A model generated the notes under the pieces. It saw only the letters and a program-made list of their open reading frames with translations, did not search any database and had not been told where the DNA came from. The position numbers and the translations under genes were made by a program. Of a stretch of 64,000 nucleotides of DNA, positions 16,555 through 25,935 are shown piece by piece. Numbering within the stretch: the stretch's first letter is position 1; every line of letters starts with the position of its first letter. This stretch comes from Entomomonas sp945283395 (GTDB lineage: Bacteria > Pseudomonadota > Gammaproteobacteria > Pseudomonadales > Pseudomonadaceae), in contig CAMLLC010000001.1 of assembly GCA_946480835.1 (NCBI GenBank), forward strand, positions 387,577 to 451,576, read 5' to 3'.

Positions 16555-17439
16555 TTAATTTTTATCTATTAATAATAATTTTTGTAAATAGACACCATAA
16601 TTGGTTTTGCATAATTGTTTAGCTCTATGTGCAAGTTGTTCGGCGCTAATCCAGCCCTTTAAATATGCTATTTCTTCAAGACAAGCGATTTTTGCTCCTT
16701 GGCGCTTTTCCAAGGTATAGACATAATCACTAGCTTCTAATAACGACTCATGGGTACCACTATCAAGCCAAGCAAAGCCACGCCCTAATAACTCAACATC
16801 TAACTTTTGTTGTGCTAAATAAACGCAATTCACATCAGTAATTTCTAACTCACCACGGGCCGAAGGTTTAATGTTTTTAGCTATTGCTATCACGTCATTA
16901 TCATAGAAATACAGCCCTGTTACTGCATAATTAGACTTAGGTTGCTTAGGCTTTTCTTCTATGCTCAACACCTTACCTGTTTTATCAAATTCAACAACTC
17001 CGAATCGTTCAGGGTCAGATACCTGATAACCAAAAACGGTGGCACCTGATTCTTTACTACTCGCTTTCTTCAAACTAGTAGAGAAATTTGCCCCATGAAA
17101 AATATTGTCCCCTAAAATAAGACAACATAAATCATTACCTAAAAAATGTTGCCCTATAATAAAAGCTTGCGCTAAACCATCAGGAGAAGGTTGTTCGGCA
17201 TACTCAATATTCAGCCCCAACCCACTACCATCGCCAAAAATTCGCTGAAAACAAGGTAAATCAGTAGGCGTCGAGATAATCAAAATATCCTGAATATCGG
17301 CTAACATTAAAGTAGCCAATGGATAATAAATCATCGGCTTGTCGTAAATGGGTAACAGTTGTTTAGAAACTCCTAAGGTAATAGGGTGTAATCTTGTACC
17401 TGAGCCACCGGCTAAGATAATACCTTTTCTTTTGGCCAT
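16555..17439 (-). CDS. rmlA: Glucose-1-phosphate thymidylyltransferase
   Basis: RmlA/RfbA, 294 residues, makes dTDP-glucose from dTTP and glucose-1-phosphate, the first step toward dTDP-rhamnose and other dTDP-sugars. The nucleotide-binding loop GGSGTRLHP is at 11-19, followed by SKQLLPIYDKPMIYYPL. Further family blocks are LILGDNIFHG (about 107-116), VVEFDKTGKVLSIEEKP (about 148-164) and WLDSGTHESLLEAS (about 225-238). The length is normal. rmlB, rmlC and rmlD are not in the window, so the gene stands apart from its usual operon. It is convergent with the GT2 gene. Confidence 0.93.
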   Translation of the reverse strand: MAKRKGIILAGGSGTRLHPITLGVSKQLLPIYDKPMIYYPLATLMLADIQDILIISTPTDLPCFQRIFGDGSGLGLNIEYAEQPSPDGLAQAFIIGQHFLGNDLCCLILGDNIFHGANFSTSLKKASSKESGATVFGYQVSDPERFGVVEFDKTGKVLSIEEKPKQPKSNYAVTGLYFYDNDVIAIAKNIKPSARGELEITDVNCVYLAQQKLDVELLGRGFAWLDSGTHESLLEASDYVYTLEKRQGAKIACLEEIAYLKGWISAEQLAHRAKQLCKTNYGVYLQKLLLIDKN

Positions 17440-17684
17440 ATTTTATCCACACTTCAACTAGTTGCTAACTTTACGCTACTTATTCACGCAGGCTAATATT
17501 CATAGCTAATACGTAATGCGTATTAAGTAAATGTTAAGCCATTATAGTGTATTATCTATTTAATCTGTAACTGCTCTTAGCTATTAAAATTTTTTATTTA
17601 TTGCATAAAAACATTTAATCTTTATATGGTCTATAATAATAAAATAAATAATTAGCCTGAATTAATAAAGATTGGAGAACTGTT

Positions 17685-18638
17685 ATGTCTGAACCAAGAT
17701 TAACTCCTTCTGCCGTAGTTCTTCCTCCTGGTGAAGCAGCTATTTTCATGATACTAGCCTTAAAGGACACCGCTACCACTACCGAGCAAGTACAAGATGT
17801 ATGCGGCCATCTAGCCGCCTTTGTAAGAAGTATGAGTAAAAGATATCCCGATGCCCAAGTAAGTGCCATTATGGGCTTTGGTGCAGAAGCGTGGACAACA
17901 CTTTTTCCAGACCAAGCAAAACCCAAAGAGTTAAAACCTTTCGAAGCCATCAAAGGAGCTAAGCACTTTGCACCCTCCACGCCAGGTGATCTATATTTTC
18001 ACATCAGAGCAAGACGGATGGATATTTGTTATGAGCTAGCAGCTGAAATAAGCCATCTATTAGAAGGAGCTGTTGAGCCTATCGATGAAGTTCATGGCTT
18101 CCGTTATTTTGATGGCAGAACTATCATTGGTTTTGTGGATGGCACAGAAAATCCAGAAAATGAAGCAGCCTATCAGTTCACCACCATAGGAGATGAAGAC
18201 CCCAATTTCAAAGGTGGTAGTTATGCCTTTGTACAAAAATATTTACATAATATGAAAGATTGGAATGCTACCAGCGTAGAAGAACAAGAAAAAGTTATAG
18301 GACGCAAAAAATTCTCGGATATCGAATTAACTGACCAAGAAAAACCAGCTAATGCGCATAATGCTGTGACTAATATTGCAGATGACAATGGCAACGAACT
18401 TAAAATTATGCGTGCTAATATGCCTTTTGCTAACCCTTCGAAAGGTGAATATGGCACTTTCTTTATAGGTTATGCCAACACCTTCACAACAACTAAACGT
18501 ATGTTAGACAACATGTTTATTGGAGAACCTGAAGGTAACTATGATAGATTACTGGATTATAGTACTCCTGTCACAGGCACTTTATTTTTTGTCCCATCTC
18601 CTGAGCTGCTCGAAGCATTAGGCGGTGAGGATGATTAA
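17685..18638 (+). CDS. Dye-decolorizing (DyP-type) peroxidase
   Basis: A 317-residue haem peroxidase of the DyP superfamily, YfeX-like class. GFVDGTENP is at 149-157 with the catalytic Asp at 152. The proximal haem histidine is probably H225 (PANAHNAV) and the distal arginine R243 (IMRANMPF). No signal peptide or Tat motif is present, so it should be cytoplasmic. No encapsulin gene is adjacent. GGAG lies 8 bases before the ATG. A long hairpin after the stop probably ends the transcript. DyP enzymes oxidise porphyrinogens and phenolic substrates with H2O2; the natural substrate here is unknown. Confidence 0.93.
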   Translation: MSEPRLTPSAVVLPPGEAAIFMILALKDTATTTEQVQDVCGHLAAFVRSMSKRYPDAQVSAIMGFGAEAWTTLFPDQAKPKELKPFEAIKGAKHFAPSTPGDLYFHIRARRMDICYELAAEISHLLEGAVEPIDEVHGFRYFDGRTIIGFVDGTENPENEAAYQFTTIGDEDPNFKGGSYAFVQKYLHNMKDWNATSVEEQEKVIGRKKFSDIELTDQEKPANAHNAVTNIADDNGNELKIMRANMPFANPSKGEYGTFFIGYANTFTTTKRMLDNMFIGEPEGNYDRLLDYSTPVTGTLFFVPSPELLEALGGEDD

Positions 18639-18670
18639 GCATACCAGTTATTAAAAACCTAGTTAACCAT

Positions 18671-18706
18671 TAACATCCTAGCTAACAGCTATTAGCTAGG
18701 GTGTTA
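18671..18706 (+). terminator. Long hairpin downstream of the DyP gene
   Basis: Two 15-base arms (18671-18685 and 18692-18706) pair fully with one G-U wobble around a 6-base loop, about 33 bases past the DyP stop. GTTAAC palindromes sit on each side. No T-run follows, so this is a stable mRNA 3' structure or a bidirectional element rather than a textbook intrinsic terminator. Confidence 0.55.
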
Positions 18707-18783
18707 GTAGTTAACCTAAACTAGTGGTTAAGATGAAAGCTGCCAAACCAGCAGAATTTAAAAATTTATAAGATTGATGATTT

Positions 18784-19470
18784 ATGATTTTTTTCAAGAA
18801 ATTAATATATTATGCCATTGTTATCTATATTATTTGTTTTATTTTAAATGCTAATGCTAACTCCTTTAATCAACAAGAAGCAGCTACTAGCATCAAAAGT
18901 ATTCTTAGCAAAGCGACCAAAACATCTATTAAGCAATTAGGTGTAACGGGTGGATTTAGTAACAATCCTGAGCTAAGAATAGCTTTACCTAGTAACTTAG
19001 CTAATACCGCCAATTTACTGGAAAGATTAGGATTAAAAACTTAACTTGGGCAACTTGAAAAGGGTATGAACGCAGCAGCAGAAGCTGCTATACCAGAAGC
19101 ACAAGAGATGGTAATCAACAGTATCAAACAAATGACCTTCAACGATGCTAAACAGATCATCACTGGCGGTGATACCGCAGCTACGGCATATCTTGAAAAA
19201 ACTATTCGCACCGCATTATTTAATAAATTTCTACCGAAAGTTAAAACTATTACCGATCAATATGCGCTAGCTGCCAACTATAACTCCTTAATCAAACGAA
19301 CCAACCTGTTAGGCATTACTAATAACAATATGACCATAGAGAACTACGTCACCCATAAAACCCTTGATGGGCTATTTAATACTATAAAGAAACAAGAAAG
19401 TTATTTGCGTCACAATCCAGCAGCAATAACTGGCAAGATAGCTAAAAAACTAGTGGAAACGCTTAACTAA
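18784..19470 (+). pseudogene. DUF4197 family protein split by one in-frame TAA
   Basis: Two open stretches in the same frame (18784-19044 and 19066-19470) make one 228-codon DUF4197-like protein when the TAA at 19042-19044 is read through. The first part has a signal peptide (hydrophobic to about residue 22, then ANANS) and SIKSILSKATKTSIKQLG. The second has the conserved AAEAAIPEAQEMVINSIKQM and ITGGDTAATAYLEK core. The join, LERLGLKT-stop-LGQLEKGMNAAAE, is continuous with the family. A single C-to-T change (CAA to TAA) would explain it. DUF4197 function is not known. Confidence 0.75.
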
Positions 19471-19771
19471 CTAGTTAGTAGAGGTCACTTCATTCAGATA
19501 ATAAGCCAAGCTGAATAAGAGGTGAAAAAATAAAAAATAATTTATGTTAAACTTTAGTATCAAAAACCAAACCAACTATAATAGATAGGCATGAATAACC
19601 AATATATGTTGGCAATCTTTTCTAGCTAAAGCTTATTCAACTAAAGAGCAGCATGTTAACGAGTTCCCTTATAAAGATTCATAAGGCACTCAACTATGTT
19701 TACTCATGCTTTTAATAAATTAAAACAAACGCTTTTTTAAAACGCTTACATAAAGATGGAATTTTTGTTTC
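19471..19771. other. Intergenic region upstream of the autotransporter
   Basis: About 300 AT-rich bases. Imperfect direct repeats AACGCTTTTTT/AAACGCTTAC occur near 19729-19748. There is no convincing short gene or ribosome-binding site except weak AAAGATGG ahead of the autotransporter start, and no clear promoter can be singled out. Confidence 0.35.
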
Positions 19772-22700
19772 ATGAATTACCAAATTAAACCATTAGCAAT
19801 AGCTATTTTTCTTTTAACTAGTCATTTTATAGCAGCTGATGAACTACCTACCATAACACATGTTTCAGACATTACTACATATCAAGGAGGCGAAGTAACA
19901 GCACCTATTATTGAAAAAAGTAGTTCGCCAGATCAACAAGATACGCACAAGCTAACCTTTAATAATACTAAAATCAGCATTAATAATGACACAGCACTAA
20001 ATGGCATGTCGTTTCCAGCTGCTATTAGTTTAGGTGGCTGGAATGGCATTGAGCAAGGCTTACAATATGGTGATTTAGCAATCACGCTGGATAAAGATAC
20101 TAACATCTCCGTAACCCGCTCTTCTGGAAATATAACAGGAGTTTACACAGAAACGGATTCATCGGAAGGCGTAGCTAGCATTACTAGTGATGCTACTATC
20201 AAGATAACATCAGTGGGTAATGGCGATGTTAGGGGCATATTGGCACAAAACTTTTTTGACACAAATGCACATGGCTGTGAATCCCTTGCTTGTCTCAATA
20301 AAAAAGCTGCCTTAATGCTCAACTCTAACAGCAAGATTGACATTTCAGGTAGTGGAAAACTTATCAGAGGAGCAGATGCACAAGCTTCTCATGCTAGCAT
20401 TGAAACTGCAAAGGGTAGTGAAATAGCTATTACAGCAACACCATCTACCGGTGACAATAAGCAAAACATAAAAGGGATAAGCAGTTGGGGATATGATACG
20501 TTTCAAAGTACCTCAACAGTCGACAATAACGGGACAATCACAATTAACTATGATGACCATGCCAATCTTGCAAGTGTTGCAGGAATAGACTCGGCTGCTG
20601 AAATTAAAAGTACTGTAACAAACTCTAATACCATAACTATTAAAGAAGATGCTTTTAATCCAAATGCATTAAGTAATAAGGCTACGGTTACAGGAATTAA
20701 AAATTTTGTTCACTATGGTGAAAATTTTATAGATACCTCTGCTACTGGTAACATTATCATTAACTCTCCGCACATTTATAGAAGCGTTGGTATACAAGCC
20801 ATAGTAGGAGAAAACAACAGTTCGATAAACAACTCTGTTTTTGAAACATCGATTAACGCACATGATAGTACTATAAATGTTACAGGCAAACATGAGGCTA
20901 TAGGTATTGATAGTCATTTTGAAAAACCTGATACTCTTATTGGCAGTAATAACCGTTTTAACTCTACTATTAACTATGATAATAAAGCTGGTTCTATCTT
21001 CTCTTCCTCCAATGATTCAGACGGCTTAGCCTATGGTATAAAGAATGAAAGTCCACAAGGTGATGTTAAGACCATTATTAACAATGCTGATACTATTTCG
21101 GCCACCTCTCGTGGAGAGGCTGTAACGATCAAATCATCAACAATAAATTCAGGTAATGTCAAAATCTATTTAGGAACTGGAGTTAAGAGCATAATATCTT
21201 CTGCCAATAAGGCTACCGCTAACAATGCGGCTATTTACGCGAGTTCCAATCAGGGTGATAGCACTATTTTTTCAGCGGCCAAATATATTACTACTTCAGG
21301 TGCAAACAACCATGGTATTCGTTCTGAGTCACAGGCAGGTGAAAGCCACGTAACAACCTCTAGCCAAATAAGGACTACAGGTAACAACTCGGCGGCTATT
21401 TATAGTACCACAAAAAACGGTGCTAATAGCGTAACAGTAGCCTCAGGTGCTAACTTACTAGGAGGAAGTGGTGATAATGGTGCCACCATTATTATGACTA
21501 CTGAAGGAGGCAAGCAAGAGCTTACTATAGCTGCTGGAGCAAGCATTGCTAGCCAGAATGATAAGGCTATATTCACCAAAAATACTAGAGGTATTACTAC
21601 TGTCGAGAATAGCGGTACTATTACAGGTTACGCTACGCTCCAAGGTAATAACGTTACCTTTATTAATGCTGGCACCTTAGACTTAAAAAATAATAGTTCG
21701 GGCAAACAAGCTGTAACATATACCATTGGCAATAGAGACGGCACTTTTAATAATAATGGTATTATTAGATTTGACCAAAGTATGCTTGATGGCACTACTA
21801 ACACCGCAACTTTCAAAGTAGCCAATTTTTATAATAATAGCCAAGGCATCATAAATTTAATCTCTAAAAACCCTAACGGGCTAAATAATTTAGTAGGAGA
21901 TAAATTCATTATCAAGGGTAACTATATTGCTAATGGCGGTAGTATTTATCTAAATACTACTTTAAATAATGCTAGTAGTAATGGCGGCATTGGTAATAGT
22001 GATCAACTGCAAGTTAACGGTAATGTAATAACAAACGGCAGCGCTACTAGACTTTATATTATACCTACTGCTAATAGTGTAGGTGGCTTAACAGAAGGGC
22101 ACGGAATTAAAGTGATTAATGTAACAGGTACCTTACAAGCTAATGCTTTTGTTTTGGGAAGGCCCTTAACCGCAGGGGCTTATGAATATACCCTTAACCA
22201 ACATGATATGGATTGGTATTTATCAAGCTTCTATAAGCCAACTGGAAGTAGCACTGGTCAAATACTCTATAATCCTGCTATTGGCGCTTATTTAGCCAAT
22301 CAAACGGCAGCGGTTGAAATGTTTCAACAAACATTATTTGATCGCCTTATCTCAGCCAGTGATTTAGATCATGATGCCACTAAACGACTGCTATGGTTAA
22401 GAACCATTATGACCCATGGCAGTCGGCGAAGTGTACAAGCTAATTTCAGCAATAGAAACCGTAGCTATATGATGCAACTAGGTGGCGATTTAGCAATATG
22501 GCAAGTGGCTGAAGGTTACCTTCATGTTGGTTTAATGGCAGGCTATGGAGATGCTAAAAATACCAGCACCGCACGCTTTACCAGAACAACAGCAGATGGC
22601 AAAGTAAAAGGCTATAGCTCTGGTATTTATGGCACTTGGTTCCAAAATCAAGACACCAATCTAGGGCTTTACCTAGATACTTGGAGTCAAATGGGCTGGT

Positions 22701-23206
22701 ATAGAAATCAAGTATCTGGCGAGGCTCAAATAAGTACTAAAAAATATAATAGTTCGGTATGGAGTAATTCCATAGAAGCAGGTTATGGGATATTATTAAC
22801 AACCACTAAAGAGCATCAATGGATTGCTATACCTCAAGTTCAATTAACCTATAATTGGTATGATACAGATAATCTCAAAGATCATAATAATCTTTACGTG
22901 AGTCATAACAAAGCTAGTGGCTTAGAGACACGGAGTGGCTTTAGATTATATGGCCGCGCTTTACAAAGACAATCGCTTGAACCTTTTGTAGAAATGAACT
23001 GGTTACATGCTACAGCTAAAAATCAATTAACCTTCAATGGTGATAAACTTAAAGATGGTTTGCCTCAACATCGTTTTGAAGCTAAATTAGGTTTACAAAG
23101 CCATCTTAATGATAAATGGTCAATCTCTGCTCAAGTGGGTGGACAATGGGGGCAAAATCATTTCAACCAATATCAAGGACAACTTAACGCCCTTTATAAA
23201 TGGTAA
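19772..23206 (+). CDS. Autotransporter (type Va) outer-membrane protein with a long Asn/Thr/Ser-rich passenger
   Basis: A 1144-residue surface protein. A signal peptide spans about 1-22 (hydrophobic core LAIAIFLLTSHFIA). The passenger (about 23-840) is rich in Asn, Thr, Ser and Gly, with beta-helix-like recurrent patterns such as SGANNHGIRSESQAGE and NNSAAIYSTTKNGAN. The C-terminal beta-barrel (about 870-1144) has LGGDLAIWQ, LHVGLMAGYG, SGIYGTWFQN and LYLDTWSQMGWY strands and ends in the aromatic residues expected for BAM recognition (ALYKW). No protease or lipase catalytic motif was noticed, so an adhesin or pertactin-like role is likelier than an enzyme. It is a single gene next to the broken DUF4197 gene. 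Confidence 0.88.
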   Translation: MNYQIKPLAIAIFLLTSHFIAADELPTITHVSDITTYQGGEVTAPIIEKSSSPDQQDTHKLTFNNTKISINNDTALNGMSFPAAISLGGWNGIEQGLQYGDLAITLDKDTNISVTRSSGNITGVYTETDSSEGVASITSDATIKITSVGNGDVRGILAQNFFDTNAHGCESLACLNKKAALMLNSNSKIDISGSGKLIRGADAQASHASIETAKGSEIAITATPSTGDNKQNIKGISSWGYDTFQSTSTVDNNGTITINYDDHANLASVAGIDSAAEIKSTVTNSNTITIKEDAFNPNALSNKATVTGIKNFVHYGENFIDTSATGNIIINSPHIYRSVGIQAIVGENNSSINNSVFETSINAHDSTINVTGKHEAIGIDSHFEKPDTLIGSNNRFNSTINYDNKAGSIFSSSNDSDGLAYGIKNESPQGDVKTIINNADTISATSRGEAVTIKSSTINSGNVKIYLGTGVKSIISSANKATANNAAIYASSNQGDSTIFSAAKYITTSGANNHGIRSESQAGESHVTTSSQIRTTGNNSAAIYSTTKNGANSVTVASGANLLGGSGDNGATIIMTTEGGKQELTIAAGASIASQNDKAIFTKNTRGITTVENSGTITGYATLQGNNVTFINAGTLDLKNNSSGKQAVTYTIGNRDGTFNNNGIIRFDQSMLDGTTNTATFKVANFYNNSQGIINLISKNPNGLNNLVGDKFIIKGNYIANGGSIYLNTTLNNASSNGGIGNSDQLQVNGNVITNGSATRLYIIPTANSVGGLTEGHGIKVINVTGTLQANAFVLGRPLTAGAYEYTLNQHDMDWYLSSFYKPTGSSTGQILYNPAIGAYLANQTAAVEMFQQTLFDRLISASDLDHDATKRLLWLRTIMTHGSRRSVQANFSNRNRSYMMQLGGDLAIWQVAEGYLHVGLMAGYGDAKNTSTARFTRTTADGKVKGYSSGIYGTWFQNQDTNLGLYLDTWSQMGWYRNQVSGEAQISTKKYNSSVWSNSIEAGYGILLTTTKEHQWIAIPQVQLTYNWYDTDNLKDHNNLYVSHNKASGLETRSGFRLYGRALQRQSLEPFVEMNWLHATAKNQLTFNGDKLKDGLPQHRFEAKLGLQSHLNDKWSISAQVGGQWGQNHFNQYQGQLNALYKW

Positions 23207-23556
23207 TTCTCAATTAAAAGCTTTGAGGCGTTTGCTGGCCCCTGAAAACTGGCTACCTTAGCGCTATTTTTTAAGGGAGCGATGGCTAAAGATGGTCAAG
23301 ATTCATAGCTGTTAACTGCTATTTAGTTAGCTAAATAGCAACTGTCAGACAGGCGTAGTAGGCTTTATCAAACGGTAGGGAAACAGTTATTTAAGTGTAT
23401 ATTTACTAAGCGATAATTTCCATGGCTAGTGATACAATGAATAACCCTAAAAAAGGGCTCTATCCTTTGCTATACAGCATTTGAACTATTCAATATGGTT
23501 AATGATCCAGCTTGCCAATTCAGCTCATGATTGGCATTTGTTAATGTAACGAATTA
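23207..23556. other. Intergenic region between the autotransporter and murI
   Basis: About 350 bases between convergent stops. The clearest structure is a perfect 10-bp stem with TTAG loop at 23317-23340. A smaller CCCT/AGGG stem sits near 23446-23458. Neither carries a proper T-tract. No reading frame is supported. Confidence 0.4.
23317..23340. repeat. Perfect 10-bp inverted repeat, 4-base loop
   Basis: Arms 23317-23326 and 23331-23340 (TGCTATTTAG and its complement) flank TTAG. The site is about 110 bases past the autotransporter stop and may act as a transcription end point or mRNA-stabilising structure for both convergent transcripts. It lacks the T-run of an intrinsic terminator. Confidence 0.5.
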
Positions 23557-24354
23557 TTAAAGATTCAATTGCTCAATATTCTGATAATGGCTTTGCCACA
23601 GTAAATGAATAGTTTGCTTGAAACAAGCTAATGCTCCCGTGGTAAGTAACTTTATTTGTCCTGCCCTACTTCTATCTGCTAATAATTGTTGCTTATCCAA
23701 GACTGAGTTTAGATGACGAGCAACGGCTTCCCCTGTATCTATCACTACGACATTAGCAGGTAGTAACTGGCTTAATAATGGCCGCAAGAAGGGATAATGG
23801 GTACAGCCCAAAATAATAGTGTCACATCCAGCCGCTAGCAAAGGCTGTAAATTGTTAATTAATAACTGACGGGTATTGGTTGTTATTAATTCGCCACGCT
23901 CAATACACTCCATAAGCCCCGGACAAGGTTGGGCAAATACTGCTACATTATTCGCAAATTTGTCTAATAAAGCGGCAAACTTGGCACTTCGTAAAGTGCC
24001 ACTAGTAGCTAGCACACCTACTTTACCATTGATAGTAGCCTTAGTTGCAGGTTTTACCGCCGGCTCCATTGCTATAATAGGTAAGCTAGGGTATTGCTCT
24101 CTTAATAGCGTAGCTGCCGCAGCAGTGGCTGTATTACAAGCTATTACCAAAGCTTTAATGCCTTGGCTCAATAAATAATTGGTGACAATCACACTACGCT
24201 CTACAATAAAGCTAGCTTCTTTTTCCCCATAGGGAATATATTTGCTATCTGCTAGATAAATAATATCCTCGTTAGGCAACAACTGCTGGATAACTTTTAA
24301 AACAGATAAGCCTCCTACTCCTGAATCAAATACACCTATAGCTTGATTATTCAT
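23557..24354 (-). CDS. murI: Glutamate racemase
   Basis: A 265-residue MurI makes D-glutamate for peptidoglycan. I choose the ATG at 24352-24354 (MNNQAIGVFDSGVGGLS), because the longer start adds five residues that read over the moeB end. The two catalytic cysteines are C73 (ACNTA) and C184 (GCTHYPF), and DSGVGG at 10-15 is the standard opening. It overlaps the moeB stop by 8 bases, as expected of the conserved Pseudomonas prmC-moeB-murI operon. The length is normal. Confidence 0.95.
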   Translation of the reverse strand: MNNQAIGVFDSGVGGLSVLKVIQQLLPNEDIIYLADSKYIPYGEKEASFIVERSVIVTNYLLSQGIKALVIACNTATAAAATLLREQYPSLPIIAMEPAVKPATKATINGKVGVLATSGTLRSAKFAALLDKFANNVAVFAQPCPGLMECIERGELITTNTRQLLINNLQPLLAAGCDTIILGCTHYPFLRPLLSQLLPANVVVIDTGEAVARHLNSVLDKQQLLADRSRAGQIKLLTTGALACFKQTIHLLWQSHYQNIEQLNL

Positions 24355-25114
24355 TTTGCGCAGTACCACACACCTTACAGCTAGGATCGGCTGTTATTTT
24401 AACCTCTTTAAAACAGCTAGTAGCGGCATCAAATAATAATAATTTCCCTACTAATGTTCGCCCAAACCCTACTATTAATTTGATAGCTTCAAGGGCCTGC
24501 ATGGCACCTATAATGCCAACTACGGGCCCTAATATTCCTGCTTCACTACAGGTTAACTCTTGCTCACCACCAGTCCCAAATAGGCAATGATAACAAGGGC
24601 TTTCCATATGCCTTTTATCAAAAACAGTAATTTGTCCTTGTAATCTAATGGCTGCCCCACTGACTAGCGGTTTTTTTAAAGTAACGCAGGTTTTATTAAT
24701 TAGCTCTCTTGTCAAAAAATTATCAGAGCAATCTAGAACTACTGCGACAGAACTCACTAACGACTCTATATTATCGTCACTAATAGGTAGCGCCATTGGC
24801 TCTATTTCTAATAGTGGATTTAATGCCAACAAGCGCTGCTTAGCCGCGGCTACTTTGGTTTGTTGAATTTGATTGGTTTGGTAAATTACTTGTCTTTGTA
24901 AATTAGTAAGATCTAGCTTATCATAATCAGCTAGTATCAAGCGACCTACTCCAGCAGCAGCTAAATATAGCGCTGCAGGTGAACCTAACCCCCCTACGCC
25001 AACTATTAAGACACTACTAGCTTTAAGCTTTAATTGGCCTGTTACATCCACATCTTTTAATAAGATTTGTCTACTATAACGAAGTAATTCTTCGTCAGTT
25101 AATTGCATAACCAT
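24347..25114 (-). CDS. moeB: Molybdopterin-synthase adenylyltransferase MoeB (ThiF/HesA family)
   Basis: A 255-residue E1-like enzyme that adenylates the C-terminus of MoaD or a similar sulfur carrier. The start RYSRQILL is typical; the ATP-binding loop VGVGGLGSPAALYLAAAGVG is at about 34-53, and the conserved Arg finger and metal-site region are DKLDLTNLQRQ. Zinc-binding cysteines are visible as CYHC in the middle (about 180) and CKVC near the end. It lies between prmC (16-base overlap) and murI. No moa or mob genes are in the window, so thiamin or other sulfur carriers remain possible partners. Confidence 0.88.
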   Translation of the reverse strand: MVMQLTDEELLRYSRQILLKDVDVTGQLKLKASSVLIVGVGGLGSPAALYLAAAGVGRLILADYDKLDLTNLQRQVIYQTNQIQQTKVAAAKQRLLALNPLLEIEPMALPISDDNIESLVSSVAVVLDCSDNFLTRELINKTCVTLKKPLVSGAAIRLQGQITVFDKRHMESPCYHCLFGTGGEQELTCSEAGILGPVVGIIGAMQALEAIKLIVGFGRTLVGKLLLFDAATSCFKEVKITADPSCKVCGTAQNE

Positions 25115-25935
25115 TGTCCTCCAGTCACTCGTTCTTTGCCTGCTAAATCATGGTAGGTAGCTATTTGCTTGAACCCTCTAATTTTTAATAAATGTTGTAC
25201 TTGTGGGGCTTGCTGATAACCATGCTCTAAAAATAACCAGCCGTTAGTCTGCAAATGGTCAGGCGCTTGTTGAATAATCAGCTTAATATCATCTAAACCT
25301 GCTATTCCTGATATTAAGGCTGTAGCAGGCTCAAACCGGACATCACCACTATTTAAATGAGGATCATCAGCAGCTATGTAAGGAGGATTACTTACTATTA
25401 AATCAAAACGTTGGTGGCCTAACTCAGTAAACCAGTTGCTCTGCTTAAAAACAACATTTGTTAAGCTAAGACGTTGCCGATTTTGTTCAGCTAACTGAAC
25501 TGCTGCTGTTATATAATCCACCCCTAGTAGCTGCGCTAATGGCCGTTCAACCGCAAGAGCCAAAGCTATAGCCCCTGTTCCTGTTCCTAAATCTAAAATA
25601 GCCAGTTGTTGATCTTTAGCCAAGTGATCTAAACATACCTCTACTAGCGTCTCAGTATCTGGTCGAGGGATCAAGGTATGTTCATTCACCTGTAATTCTA
25701 AAGACCAGAATCCTTGTCGCCCTAAAATATAAGCAATTGGCTCGCCTAGTTGTCGCCTTTGTAGGTAATCATTAAATTTATTGAGTGAGTTACTAGCCAC
25801 CTGCTCATCCGGCCATGTATGTAAGTAACTAACAGGTTTAGCCAACGCTGCTGCTAATAATAATTCTACATCCAAACGAGGTGTGGCTGAATTAGTTAGT
25901 AAATTATTTACTAATAAATGCTTAATAGTAGTCAT
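25099..25935 (-). CDS. prmC: Peptide chain release factor glutamine methyltransferase
   Basis: PrmC/HemK, 278 residues, methylates the GGQ glutamine of RF1 and RF2. The SAM-binding motif is LDLGTGTGAIAL at about 114-125 and the catalytic NPPY lies near residue 184 (SNPPYIAADDPHL). The N-terminal helical domain and the GEPIAYILGRQGFWSLEL segment (64-81) are intact. In many relatives prmC follows prfA; here an AbrB-type transporter gene overlaps its start by 4 bases instead. prmC, moeB and murI run in one direction and appear coupled. Confidence 0.95.
   Translation of the reverse strand: MTTIKHLLVNNLLTNSATPRLDVELLLAAALAKPVSYLHTWPDEQVASNSLNKFNDYLQRRQLGEPIAYILGRQGFWSLELQVNEHTLIPRPDTETLVEVCLDHLAKDQQLAILDLGTGTGAIALALAVERPLAQLLGVDYITAAVQLAEQNRQRLSLTNVVFKQSNWFTELGHQRFDLIVSNPPYIAADDPHLNSGDVRFEPATALISGIAGLDDIKLIIQQAPDHLQTNGWLFLEHGYQQAPQVQHLLKIRGFKQIATYHDLAGKERVTGGQWLCN

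Noticed and set aside
18784..19470. Two separate small genes
   Set aside because: They are in the same frame, the second lacks a ribosome-binding site, and together they give a continuous DUF4197 pattern.
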